A stretch of 64,000 bases of DNA from the NCBI RefSeq assembly GCF_900142185.1, contig NZ_FQZZ01000001.1, positions 1,054,001-1,118,000 of the forward strand, written 5' to 3'. The notes beneath the pieces were generated by a model. It did not search any database. It saw nothing but the letters and a program-made list of their open reading frames with translations, and was not told the DNA's origin. The translations under genes and the position numbers were made by a program. Every line of letters starts with the position of its first letter. Position 1 is the stretch's first letter. Below are positions 56,899-64,000 of the stretch, in pieces. This DNA is from Lutimaribacter pacificus. GTDB lineage: Bacteria > Pseudomonadota > Alphaproteobacteria > Rhodobacterales > Rhodobacteraceae.

Positions 56899-57606
56899 TC
56901 AGACGGTTGCGACGCCCTGGTTATGCTTGCGTGCCACGAACTGCTTGGCGGTTTCCACCGCCACGGCGGCGTCGCGGCAATAGGCGTTGGCGCCGATCGC
57001 CTTGCCGAATTCCTCGTTCAGGGGGGCACCGCCCACCAGCACCACGTAATCGTCGCGGATACCCTGTTCCACCATCGTGTCGATCACCACCTTCATGTAG
57101 GGCATGGTGGTGGTCAGCAGCGCCGACATGCCAAGGATGTCGGGTTTGTGTTCCTCCAGCGCCTCGAGGTAGTTCTCGACCGGGTTGTTGATGCCCAGGT
57201 CCACCACCTCGAACCCGGCGCCTTCCATCATCATGCTGACAAGGTTCTTGCCGATGTCGTGGATATCGCCCTTGACCGTGCCGATCACCATCGCGCCCAT
57301 GCGCGGCGCGCCGGTTTCGGCCAGCAGCGGCTTGAGGATGGCCATGCCGCCCTTCATCGCGTTGGCGGCCAGCAGCACCTCGGGGACGAACAGGATGCCG
57401 TCACGGAAATCGTTGCCGACGATGGTCATGCCGCCCACCAGCGCCTCGGTCAGCACCTTGTAGGGGGCCCAACCGCGTTCGAGCAGGATGTTCACGCCTT
57501 CCTCGATCTCTTCCTTCAGGCCGTCGTAAAGGTCGTCGAACATCTGCTGGACGAGTTCCTCGTCATCGAGTTCGGAGAGGATGATATCGTCTTCTTCTTC
57601 CGACAT
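56899..57606 (-). CDS. corrinoid (B12-binding) protein, methyltransferase cognate
   Basis: 235 residues with the two-domain form of methyl-carrier corrinoid proteins: an N-terminal helical cap (about 15-100, FVPEVLLAANAMKGGM) and a Rossmann B12-binding domain with GDIHDIGKN supplying the axial His116 (D-x-H-x-x-G), GMSALLTTTMPYM and VVLVGGAP. It can carry a methyl group on cobalamin between partner methyltransferases. ATG 57606 follows AAGGAA at correct spacing; 14 upstream in-frame codons lack such a site. It is divergent from the radical SAM gene and 1.4 kb from the homocysteine methyltransferase gene. Confidence 0.9.
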   Translation of the reverse strand: MSEEEDDIILSELDDEELVQQMFDDLYDGLKEEIEEGVNILLERGWAPYKVLTEALVGGMTIVGNDFRDGILFVPEVLLAANAMKGGMAILKPLLAETGAPRMGAMVIGTVKGDIHDIGKNLVSMMMEGAGFEVVDLGINNPVENYLEALEEHKPDILGMSALLTTTMPYMKVVIDTMVEQGIRDDYVVLVGGAPLNEEFGKAIGANAYCRDAAVAVETAKQFVARKHNQGVATV

Positions 57607-57666
57607 GGGCTGTTCCTTCATGGCCGCGCGCGCGGGATTGGCTGTCATTCGCAGGTTTCGTCATTT

Positions 57667-57696
57667 TGTCGCACGCGCACTGTCTGAATAGCGACA
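57667..57696. promoter_or_regulatory. candidate operator upstream of corrinoid gene
   Basis: TGTCGC (57667-57672) and GCGACA (57691-57696) form an inverted repeat with an 18-bp spacer in the 204-bp region between the divergent corrinoid and radical SAM genes. Flanking bases are AT-rich. A regulator-binding site is possible; half-sites this short can occur by chance. Confidence 0.3.
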
Positions 57697-57810
57697 TAAG
57701 CGCCATCGCTTCCGACTTATAGCCCCAAAACGGCGGGGGAATTCTGAAAAATACTCAGGATGATATCGCGGGGAATTGCATATGTTCCCGTTATGTTCCA
57801 TTTTCGGGCC

Positions 57811-58914
57811 ATGACACAGGATACCCGCCCCCTGATCCAGCCCGACCTGCGCCGCGCGCGGGGGGCCGGGCGCAACATGACCGGCCGGTTCGAGGCGCTG
57901 GAGCGGGTCGAACCCGGCACCGGATGGGAGGGCGACGGCTGGGACATTCCCGAGCCGCAAAAGGGCTGGCGCACCGAGGTGGCGGTGGAACGGCCGCGCA
58001 GCGCGATCACGCGCAACGCATCGCCCGACGTGCCGTTCGACCGCTCGCTCAACCCCTATCGCGGCTGCGAACACGGCTGCATCTACTGTTTCGCGCGGCC
58101 CAGCCACAGCTACCTGGGGCTGTCGCCGGGGCTGGATTTCGAAACCAGGCTGGTGGCGCGGCCCGATATCTGGCGGGTGCTGGAAAGGGAACTGCGCCGC
58201 CCGTCCTACCGGGTTGCGCCGCTGGCGATCGGCACCAGTACCGACCCCTACCAGCCGATCGAGGCAAGGTTCAAAGCGATGCGCAAGGTATTGGAAGTGT
58301 TGCGGGATTTTCATCACCCCGTCGGTATCGTCACCAAGGGCACGATGGTGGCGCGCGATCTGGATATCCTGGCGCCGATGGCGGCGGCGGGGCTGGCGCA
58401 TGTGGGGGTGACGGTAACGACGCTGGATGCCGACCTGTCGCGCCGGATGGAGCCACGCGTGCCGCTGCCCGCGCGCCGGCTGGCGCTGATCCGGCAACTG
58501 GCCGGGGCCGGCGTGCCGGTGCGCGTCATGGTCAGCCCGGTGGTGCCCGGCCTGACCGATCACGAGATCGAGCCGATCCTGGACGCCGCGAAACAGGCCG
58601 GCGCGCGGGCGGCAAGCTGGATCATGCTGCGCCTGCCGCATGAGGTGGCGCCGCTGATGACCGACTGGCTGTGGGAACATGCGCCGGGCCGCGCCGAGAA
58701 GGTGCTGCGCCGCCTGCGCGAGATGCATGGCGGCAAGGGCTACGATGCGCGTTTCGGCCACCGGATGCGGGGGGAGGGGGTCCATGCGCGGATGATCGCG
58801 CGGCGGTTCGAGGTCGCAACCCGGCGGCTGGGGCTGGATGGCGGCCTGCCGCCGCTCGATTGCGGGCAGTTCCGCGTGCCGCTGGGGACGCAGGATCAGC
58901 CGAGCCTGTTCTGA
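57811..58914 (+). CDS. radical SAM protein (PA0069/SplB-like family)
   Basis: 367 residues. CEHGCIYC (Cys86, Cys90, Cys93) is the C-x3-C-x2-C cluster motif, preceded by SLNPYRG, and followed by SHSYLGLSPGLDFE, GTSTDPYQPIEARF and VTKGTMVARDLDIL, the conserved blocks of a bacterial family related to spore photoproduct lyase but of unproven reaction. The start is uncertain: ATG 57811 and ATG 57793 are both in frame and neither has a good Shine-Dalgarno. The gene ends 48 bp before the homocysteine methyltransferase stop. Confidence 0.86.
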   Translation: MTQDTRPLIQPDLRRARGAGRNMTGRFEALERVEPGTGWEGDGWDIPEPQKGWRTEVAVERPRSAITRNASPDVPFDRSLNPYRGCEHGCIYCFARPSHSYLGLSPGLDFETRLVARPDIWRVLERELRRPSYRVAPLAIGTSTDPYQPIEARFKAMRKVLEVLRDFHHPVGIVTKGTMVARDLDILAPMAAAGLAHVGVTVTTLDADLSRRMEPRVPLPARRLALIRQLAGAGVPVRVMVSPVVPGLTDHEIEPILDAAKQAGARAASWIMLRLPHEVAPLMTDWLWEHAPGRAEKVLRRLREMHGGKGYDARFGHRMRGEGVHARMIARRFEVATRRLGLDGGLPPLDCGQFRVPLGTQDQPSLF

Positions 58915-58921
58915 GTGAAGA

Positions 58922-58935
58922 AAACCGCGCGGTTT
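58922..58935. terminator. palindrome between convergent radical SAM and bmt genes
   Basis: AAACCGCGCGGTTT is a perfect 14-bp palindrome, and a second AAAACCGCGCG follows 16 bp later, so alternative pairings are possible. It may act as a bidirectional terminator for the two converging genes, but no clear T-tract is present. Confidence 0.35.
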
Positions 58936-58962
58936 CGGGTCAAAACCGCGCGCTTCGCCGCG

Positions 58963-59976
58963 TCAGCCGCGCCGCCGCCCGCGCCGCTGGCGCTTGGGCC
59001 CGTCATCCTCGCCGGTGCCGTCGGCGGCCGAGGAAAAGCCGCCCAGCTTCTCGGCGATCTCGTCCAGCGTGGGGCGCGGGCCGCGGGGCCGGGTGCTGAG
59101 CGCCTCGTGCATCTTTTCCAGGTGCTCGGGCATGGTGCCGCAGCAGCCGCCGATGATCGTCGCGCCGCAATCGCGCGCCATCACCGCATATTCGGCCATC
59201 AGCTCGGGCGTGCCGTCGTAATGGATATGCCCGTCATGGTATTTCGGGATGCCCGCGTTGCCCTTGGCGATGATCGGCCGCTCGGTGCCCTGCGCGGCAA
59301 AGCCCAGCACGGTGCGCAGCAGGTCCGAGGCGCCGACGCCGCAATTGGCGCCGAAGGCGACGGGCGGGTTCGGCAGGGCCTCGACCATGTCGACCATGTC
59401 GGCGCTGGTCACGCCCATCATGGTGCGGCCCGCGGTGTCGAAGCTCATGGTGCCGCACCAGGGCATGCCGGCCAGCGCAAAGGCCTCGGCGGCGGCGCGG
59501 TATTCCTCGGGGGCGGAAATGGTTTCCAGCCACAGCACGTCGGCGCCGCCCTCTTTCAGCCCCTCGGCCTGTTCGTGAAAGATCTCGACCGCAACCTCAT
59601 GCGTCAGCGGGCCCATCGGGGCGAATATCTCGCCCGTCGGCCCGACCGAGCCGGCCACCACGACGACACGGCCCGAGGCATCGGCCACCTCGCGGCCAAG
59701 CTCGGCGCTGATGCGCGACAGCTCGCGCGCGCGGTGCTGGGCGTCGTGCAGCTTCAGGCGGCTGGCATTGCCGCCGAAGGAGTTGGTCAGGAAGATGTCG
59801 CTGCCCGCATCGACGGCGGATTTGTAAAGCGTCCTGATCCGGTCGGGATGCTCGGTGTTCCACAGCTCGGGCGCGTCGCCCGAACTCAGCCCCATGTTGA
59901 ACAGGTTGGTGCCGGTGGCGCCGTCGGCCATCAGCCAGTCGCGGGTTTCAAGCAGACGCGAAAGGGCGTTCGTCAT
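58963..59976 (-). CDS. bmt: homocysteine S-methyltransferase (annotated in relatives as betaine-homocysteine methyltransferase)
   Basis: 337 residues with the MetH N-domain/BHMT fold: MADGATGTNLFNMGL at the start, FGANCGVG (Cys212) and IIGGCCGTMPEH (Cys278, Cys279) giving the three zinc cysteines. It transfers a methyl group, from betaine or from a methyl-corrinoid protein, to homocysteine to form methionine. The C-terminal 20 residues are basic and repetitive (PKRQRRGRRRG), unusual for the family. With the nearby corrinoid protein it could form part of a split methionine synthase. Confidence 0.88.
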   Translation of the reverse strand: MTNALSRLLETRDWLMADGATGTNLFNMGLSSGDAPELWNTEHPDRIRTLYKSAVDAGSDIFLTNSFGGNASRLKLHDAQHRARELSRISAELGREVADASGRVVVVAGSVGPTGEIFAPMGPLTHEVAVEIFHEQAEGLKEGGADVLWLETISAPEEYRAAAEAFALAGMPWCGTMSFDTAGRTMMGVTSADMVDMVEALPNPPVAFGANCGVGASDLLRTVLGFAAQGTERPIIAKGNAGIPKYHDGHIHYDGTPELMAEYAVMARDCGATIIGGCCGTMPEHLEKMHEALSTRPRGPRPTLDEIAEKLGGFSSAADGTGEDDGPKRQRRGRRRG

Positions 59977-60109
59977 GGGAATGCTCCTGCAGGTTTCTGC
60001 GAACCGGGATTTCAGGTCGGACAGGATGGCGCAAGCGCAAAACTCTCATCACCCACATGAGGCGCGCGCATGACCGGCGCGGCCCCTTTGGCGGGGCCGC
60101 GCGGGCGGC

Positions 60110-60424
60110 TTAGTTTTCCTCGACGATCTGGCCCTTGGCCTGCGCCAGCATCTCGGCCATCATGGCGCGGATTTCCTCGGCCGTGGTCTTGTCGCCCAGA
60201 TCGCCCAGGACCTTGCGCACCACGTCCTCGTGCCCCGCCTCTTCGAAATCGGCCTTCACGACCTCCCTGGCGTAGGCCGCGGCATCGTCACCGGATTTGC
60301 CCAGCTTTTCGGCAGCCCAGAGGCCCAGCAGCTTGTTGGCGCGTGCCTGCGCCTTGAACTTCATTTCCTCGTCATGGGCGAATTTGTTTTCGAACGCGCT
60401 TTCGCGATCATCGAAGGTCGTCAT
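60110..60424 (-). CDS. F1-ATPase zeta-subunit inhibitor homologue (DUF1476)
   Basis: 104 residues, all-helical, beginning MTTFDDRESAFENKFAHDEEM. In Paracoccus denitrificans the DUF1476 zeta protein inhibits ATP hydrolysis by F1FO-ATP synthase through its N-terminal segment, and this protein has that segment and KLLGLWAAEKLG intact. It is a single-gene unit, divergent from purC (156-bp spacer). No atp genes are in the window. Confidence 0.88.
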   Translation of the reverse strand: MTTFDDRESAFENKFAHDEEMKFKAQARANKLLGLWAAEKLGKSGDDAAAYAREVVKADFEEAGHEDVVRKVLGDLGDKTTAEEIRAMMAEMLAQAKGQIVEEN

Positions 60425-60580
60425 GGAAGGCAATCCCCTGGCTGACAGTAAGGTTGGCCCTGATATGCCCGCAAGGGCGGTCTGACGCAAGGGGCGGCTG
60501 CACCTTGCGAGCGTGCCGCCCATCAACTAAAGGGAAGCCAAGGCGCCGGGACTCAGCCCCGCGCCAGCGACGGAGTGGCC

Positions 60581-61342
60581 ATGGCACGGCGCAAGAAGAT
60601 TTACGAAGGCAAGGCGAAAACCCTGTACGAAGGCCCCGAACCGGGCACCATCGTTCAGTATTTCAAGGATGACGCCACCGCCTTCAACGCCGAGAAACGC
60701 GCGACCATCGAAGGCAAGGGCGTGCTGAACAACATGCTGAGCGAATATTTCATGCTCGGCCTGACCAATCTCGGCATCCCCAATCACTTCATCAAGCGGC
60801 TGAACATGCGCGAACAACTGGTGCGCGCCTGCGAGATCGTGCCGCTGGAAGTGATCGTGCGCAACTATGCCGCGGGCTCGATGGCCAAGCGGCTGGGGAT
60901 CGAGGAGGGTGTGCAACTGCCGCGCCCGATCGTGGAATACTGCCTGAAGGACGACAAGCTGGGCGATCCGCTGGTCACCGAGGAACATATCGCCGCCTTC
61001 GGCTGGGCCAGCCAGCAGGACATGGACGACATCCTGAGCCTGGCGCTGCGCGTCAACGATTTCCTGTCCGGCGTGATGTATGGCGTCGGCATCCGGCTGG
61101 TGGATTTCAAGATCGAGATCGGCCGCGTCTATGACGGCGATTACCAGCGCCTGATCGTCGCCGACGAAATCAGCCCCGACAGCTGCCGGCTGTGGGATAT
61201 CGAGACCGGGCAAAAGCTGGACAAGGACGTGTTCCGCCGCGACCTGGGCTCGCTCACCGATGCCTATACCGAGGTGGCGCGACGGCTGGGCGTGATGCCC
61301 AAGGCGAATGCGCCCGTCACCAAGCCGACGCTCATCAACTGA
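60581..61342 (+). CDS. purC: phosphoribosylaminoimidazole-succinocarboxamide synthase
   Basis: 253 residues; SAICAR synthase of purine biosynthesis. [19 protein letters not shown] (ATP-binding), [20 protein letters not shown] and [34 protein letters not shown] are intact. Start ATG 60581 follows CGGAG; a GTG two codons upstream is also in frame. It is the first gene of purC-purS-purQ. Confidence 0.95.
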   Translation: MARRKKIYEGKAKTLYEGPEPGTIVQYFKDDATAFNAEKRATIEGKGVLNNMLSEYFMLGLTNLGIPNHFIKRLNMREQLVRACEIVPLEVIVRNYAAGSMAKRLGIEEGVQLPRPIVEYCLKDDKLGDPLVTEEHIAAFGWASQQDMDDILSLALRVNDFLSGVMYGVGIRLVDFKIEIGRVYDGDYQRLIVADEISPDSCRLWDIETGQKLDKDVFRRDLGSLTDAYTEVARRLGVMPKANAPVTKPTLIN

Positions 61343-61400
61343 GCGCAAGACAAACCGGGGCAGGGGCCGTGTGCCCGCCCGACATCTACCGGAGGACGCC

Positions 61401-61631
61401 ATGAAGGCACGGGTCACGGTCATGCTGAAGAACGGGGTGCTGGACCCGCAGGGCGAGGCGGTGCGTCACGCGCTGGGATCGCTGGGCTTCGACGGTGTCG
61501 AAGGGGTGCGCCAGGGCAAGGTGATCGAGCTGGAGCTGGCCCCCGGCACCACCGAGGACACCGTGGTGCAGATGTGCGAAAAGCTGCTGGCGAACACGGT
61601 GATCGAATCCTACAGGGTGGAGATGGGCTGA
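61401..61631 (+). CDS. purS: phosphoribosylformylglycinamidine synthase subunit PurS
   Basis: 76 residues; small structural subunit bridging PurL and PurQ in the three-subunit FGAM synthase. [36 protein letters not shown] is the conserved PurS core. GGAGGA precedes ATG 61401. The stop shares a base with the purQ start. Confidence 0.94.
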   Translation: MKARVTVMLKNGVLDPQGEAVRHALGSLGFDGVEGVRQGKVIELELAPGTTEDTVVQMCEKLLANTVIESYRVEMG

Positions 61632-62299
61632 TGCACGCCGCGGTTCTGGTCTTTCCCGGCTCCAACTGCGACCGCGACCTTGCGGTGGCTTTCGAAAGGG
61701 CGGGCGCGCGGGTCTCGATGGTCTGGCACAAGGAAACCGGGCTGCCCGACGGTGTCGACCTGGTGGCGGTGCCGGGTGGGTTTTCCTATGGCGATTACCT
61801 GCGCTGCGGCGCGATCGCGGCCAATTCGCCGATCTGCGGCGCGCTGAAAAAGCACGTGGAACGCGGCGGTTTCGCGCTGGGGATCTGCAACGGGTTTCAG
61901 GTGCTGACCGAAACCCGGCTGCTGCCCGGCGCGCTGCGCCGCAACGGCAACCTGAAATATATCTGCAAGCCCGTGGGCCTGCGGGTGGAAACCGCCGACA
62001 GCGCCTTTACCGCCGGCTACGCCGCGGGGCAGGAGATCACCGTGCCCATCGCGCATCACGACGGCAACTACTATGCCGACGACGAGACCCTGAAGGCGCT
62101 GAACGATCAGGACCGCGTGGCGTTCCGCTATGCCGACAATCCCAACGGGTCGGTTCAGGACATCGCCGGCCTGCTGTCGGAGAACCGCCGGGTGCTGGGC
62201 ATGATGCCCCACCCCGAGCGGATGGCCGAGCCCGCCCATGGCGGCACCGACGGGCAGGCGATGTTCCGCGCATTGACGGACCAGCTCGAGACTGCCTGA
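61631..62299 (+). CDS. purQ: phosphoribosylformylglycinamidine synthase subunit PurQ
   Basis: 222 residues; class I glutamine amidotransferase supplying ammonia to PurL. The nucleophile is Cys86 in LGICNGFQ, with the catalytic His/Glu in MMPHPERM near residue 197; an early FPGSNCDRD and [17 protein letters not shown] are family marks. It starts in the purS stop (TGATG). purL is not adjacent: a sensor kinase gene follows 36 bp downstream. Confidence 0.95.
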   Translation: MHAAVLVFPGSNCDRDLAVAFERAGARVSMVWHKETGLPDGVDLVAVPGGFSYGDYLRCGAIAANSPICGALKKHVERGGFALGICNGFQVLTETRLLPGALRRNGNLKYICKPVGLRVETADSAFTAGYAAGQEITVPIAHHDGNYYADDETLKALNDQDRVAFRYADNPNGSVQDIAGLLSENRRVLGMMPHPERMAEPAHGGTDGQAMFRALTDQLETA

Positions 62300-62335
62300 C
62301 TTGAGCGGTTCGCGCGCGCAGCGTAACCTGCCGGT

Positions 62336-64000
62336 ATGACACAGCTTCCGGCAAAAGTGATCTCGGGCGGGCGCACCATCGGCTGGCGCACGCGCATTGC
62401 GCTTGCCGCGTTGCTGGTGCTGGCGGTGACCACGGTGGTGACCACCAATGTTCTGCTGACCGACCGCTTTACCCAGAACACGCGCAACCGCGCCGAGCTG
62501 CGCCTTGCGCTTTATTCCGGCAACCTGCTGTCCGAGCTTCGGCGCAACGCCATCGTGCCGCAATTGCTGGCGCGCGACCCGGCGCTGATCGGGGCGCTGG
62601 GATCGGGCGATTACTCGTCCTCGACCCAGCGGCTGATTTCCTTTGTCGAGGAAATCGGCGCGGCCTCGCTGATGCTGCTGGACCGCGACGGGCGGGCGGT
62701 GGCGGCGACCGACCGCAACCGGCTGGGCAGCCAGCACCGCTCGGATCGCTATTTCGTCGATGCGATCCGCGCCAGCGGAACCGTGTTCACCGCGATGCGG
62801 CGCGACAGCGGGGCCTATGTCTTTGCCTATTCCCGCCGTGTCGAGGAGCGCGGCAGCGTGCTGGGCGTGATCCTGGTCGAGGTCGACCTGGCCAAGTTCG
62901 AACGCGCCTGGGCGGGTATTTCCGACGCGGTGGTGGTGTCGGACAGCTCGGGCACGATCATCCTGGCGACCGAACCGCGCTGGCGCGGCCTGACCGAGGC
63001 CGAGGCGCTGGCCGCCGAACCCGCCCGCAGCGCGATCCAGCGCGCGATCCAGGTCACCTCGGACTGGACCGCGCTGCCCGCGGACGCCTATGTGCAGGGC
63101 GAGGCGGTGATGCGGATGCAGACGCGCATCCCGTTCCGCGGCTGGACGATGACTAGCTTCACCACCTATGCCAGCGTGCGCGAGAAGGTAAACGGGTTCC
63201 TGGCGCTGGAAATCATGGGATTCGCCATCCTTCTTGCGGTCGCCTTCTATTTCCTCAGCCGCAAGAGCGCGCTGCGCATGGCGCTTTTCCAGCGCGAGTC
63301 GGCAGAGCTTCGCGCATTGAACGCGCGGTTGCAGCGGGAAATCGCCGAGCGTGAGCGCGTGCAGGAGAACCTTGCCGTGGCCGAACAGACGCTTGAGCAA
63401 AGCTCGAAACTGGCGGCCCTGGGCGAGATGTCGGCGGCGGTCAGCCACGAGCTGAACCAGCCGCTTGCCGCGATGAAGACCTACCTTGCCGGCGCGCGCC
63501 TTCTGCTGCGCCGCAACCGCCCCGAAGAGGCGCTGTCCTCGTTCCAGCGCATCGACGACCTGATCGAACGGATGGGCGCGATCACCCGGCAGCTGAAATC
63601 CTACGCGCGCAAGGGCAGCGAGGAGTTTGCCCCTGTAAACATGGGCGATGCGCTGGCTTCGGCCATGTCGATGATGGAGCCGCAGCTCAAGCGCAGGCAG
63701 ATCAGGATCAGCCGCGCCATCCCGTCCCGGCCGGTCATGGTGATGGGCGACCGGATGCGCATCGAACAGGTGATGATCAACCTGCTGCGCAACGCCATCG
63801 ACGCCACCGGCAGCGTGGACGACCCCGAGATCGACATCATCCTGGCCGCGGGCGAAACCGCGACCCTGTCGGTGCGCGACAACGGGGTGGGGATCGACAA
63901 TCTCGATAAGCTGTTCGAACCTTTCTACACCACCAAGACCGCCGGTGACGGTGTCGGGCTGGGGCTTGCGATTTCCTCGGGGATCGTGAACGACCTTGGC
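62336..64000 (+). CDS. DctB-like sensor histidine kinase (3' end beyond window)
   Basis: 555 codons visible, no stop before the window end. An N-terminal transmembrane helix (IALAALLVLAVTTVVTTNVLL), a periplasmic dCache-type sensor (about 45-270), a second helix (EIMGFAILLAVAFYFL), a coiled-coil linker (ELRALNARLQREIAERERVQENLA), then His371 in LGEMSAAVSHELNQPLAAMKTYL and N and G boxes (INLLRNAIDATG, DNGVGIDNLDKLFEPFYTTK). This is the DctB architecture sensing C4-dicarboxylates; a DctD-type regulator probably follows outside the window. ATG 62336 lies 36 bp after purQ. Confidence 0.88.
   Translation, partial: MTQLPAKVISGGRTIGWRTRIALAALLVLAVTTVVTTNVLLTDRFTQNTRNRAELRLALYSGNLLSELRRNAIVPQLLARDPALIGALGSGDYSSSTQRLISFVEEIGAASLMLLDRDGRAVAATDRNRLGSQHRSDRYFVDAIRASGTVFTAMRRDSGAYVFAYSRRVEERGSVLGVILVEVDLAKFERAWAGISDAVVVSDSSGTIILATEPRWRGLTEAEALAAEPARSAIQRAIQVTSDWTALPADAYVQGEAVMRMQTRIPFRGWTMTSFTTYASVREKVNGFLALEIMGFAILLAVAFYFLSRKSALRMALFQRESAELRALNARLQREIAERERVQENLAVAEQTLEQSSKLAALGEMSAAVSHELNQPLAAMKTYLAGARLLLRRNRPEEALSSFQRIDDLIERMGAITRQLKSYARKGSEEFAPVNMGDALASAMSMMEPQLKRRQIRISRAIPSRPVMVMGDRMRIEQVMINLLRNAIDATGSVDDPEIDIILAAGETATLSVRDNGVGIDNLDKLFEPFYTTKTAGDGVGLGLAISSGIVNDLG

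Noticed and set aside
59977-60109. SAM or SAH riboswitch upstream of the homocysteine methyltransferase gene
   Set aside because: I could not match any known class by eye in the roughly 130-bp leader; a covariance-model search would settle it.
62336-63448. A long minus-strand frame over purQ and the sensor kinase
   Set aside because: The plus strand has a full purQ and an in-frame kinase with all catalytic boxes; the minus frame has no family signature.

Overview
The window is GC-rich chromosomal DNA of an alphaproteobacterium, almost certainly a member of the Rhodobacterales (Roseobacter/Rhodobacter relatives). The evidence is the gene order dusB(nifR3)-ntrB-ntrC-ntrY-ntrX ... trkA-trkH-hfq-hflX, an NtrC without the sigma54-contact motif, a fused IspDF, an F1-ATPase zeta-inhibitor homologue (DUF1476), and a separately encoded homocysteine methyltransferase and corrinoid protein. 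The content is mainly housekeeping. I see no prophage, insertion sequence, CRISPR array or defence island. Both ends are cut inside genes: a LysR regulator on the left and a DctB-like histidine kinase on the right.

Layout. 0-6 kb: LysR regulator divergent from glutaryl-CoA dehydrogenase, then a stand-alone fused E1 alpha-beta 2-oxoacid dehydrogenase translationally coupled to a DAO-type FAD oxidoreductase. 5.8-8 kb (minus): ispDF-pgpA-pncC, all overlapping. 8.1-15.3 kb: dusB-ntrBC-ntrYX nitrogen regulation. 15.3-20.5 kb: lipoprotein, trkA-trkH potassium uptake, hfq-hflX. 20.5-23 kb: amidase and a DUF2189 membrane protein. 23-28.8 kb: CorC-family protein, xerD, two unrecognised envelope proteins, divergent from aroK-aroB. 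28.9-31.4 kb: tyrS and anmK, divergent. 31.6-35.3 kb: zwf-pgl-pgi sugar-phosphate operon. 35.6-38.7 kb: small lipoprotein, enolase, DMT exporter, Fur/Mur-type regulator. 39-40.3 kb: DEAD-box helicase with a structured leader. 40.3-47.6 kb (minus): fabI, two LysE exporters, gpt, aminotransferase, ppiD, trpE. 47.8-49.7 kb: pdxH, double cold-shock-domain protein, DUF192, tRNA-Pro. 49.8-51.9 kb: bioMNY biotin transporter, then TusA. 52-55.4 kb: ccdA and a coupled hydrolase-like membrane protein/cytochrome P450 pair. 55.4-60.1 kb: DUF1638, thioesterase, corrinoid protein, radical SAM protein and homocysteine methyltransferase. 60.1-62.3 kb: zeta inhibitor, purC-purS-purQ. 62.3 kb to end: DctB-like sensor kinase.

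The most unusual signals are mostly not genes. A roughly 140-190 bp intergenic repeat (called R1 here) occurs four times. It is always in the same orientation and always just downstream of a plus-strand gene, and three copies can form a long hairpin. A second short motif (R2) occurs three times, twice beside a GGGGGC/GCCCCC hairpin. tyrS contains a sharply bounded low-GC block. Both RNA-chaperone type genes (the DEAD-box helicase and the cold-shock protein) have hairpin-rich leaders. In protein space the best candidates are the DUF1638/corrinoid/homocysteine-methyltransferase neighbourhood, read as parts of a split B12-dependent methionine synthase, and the hydrolase-like/P450 pair.
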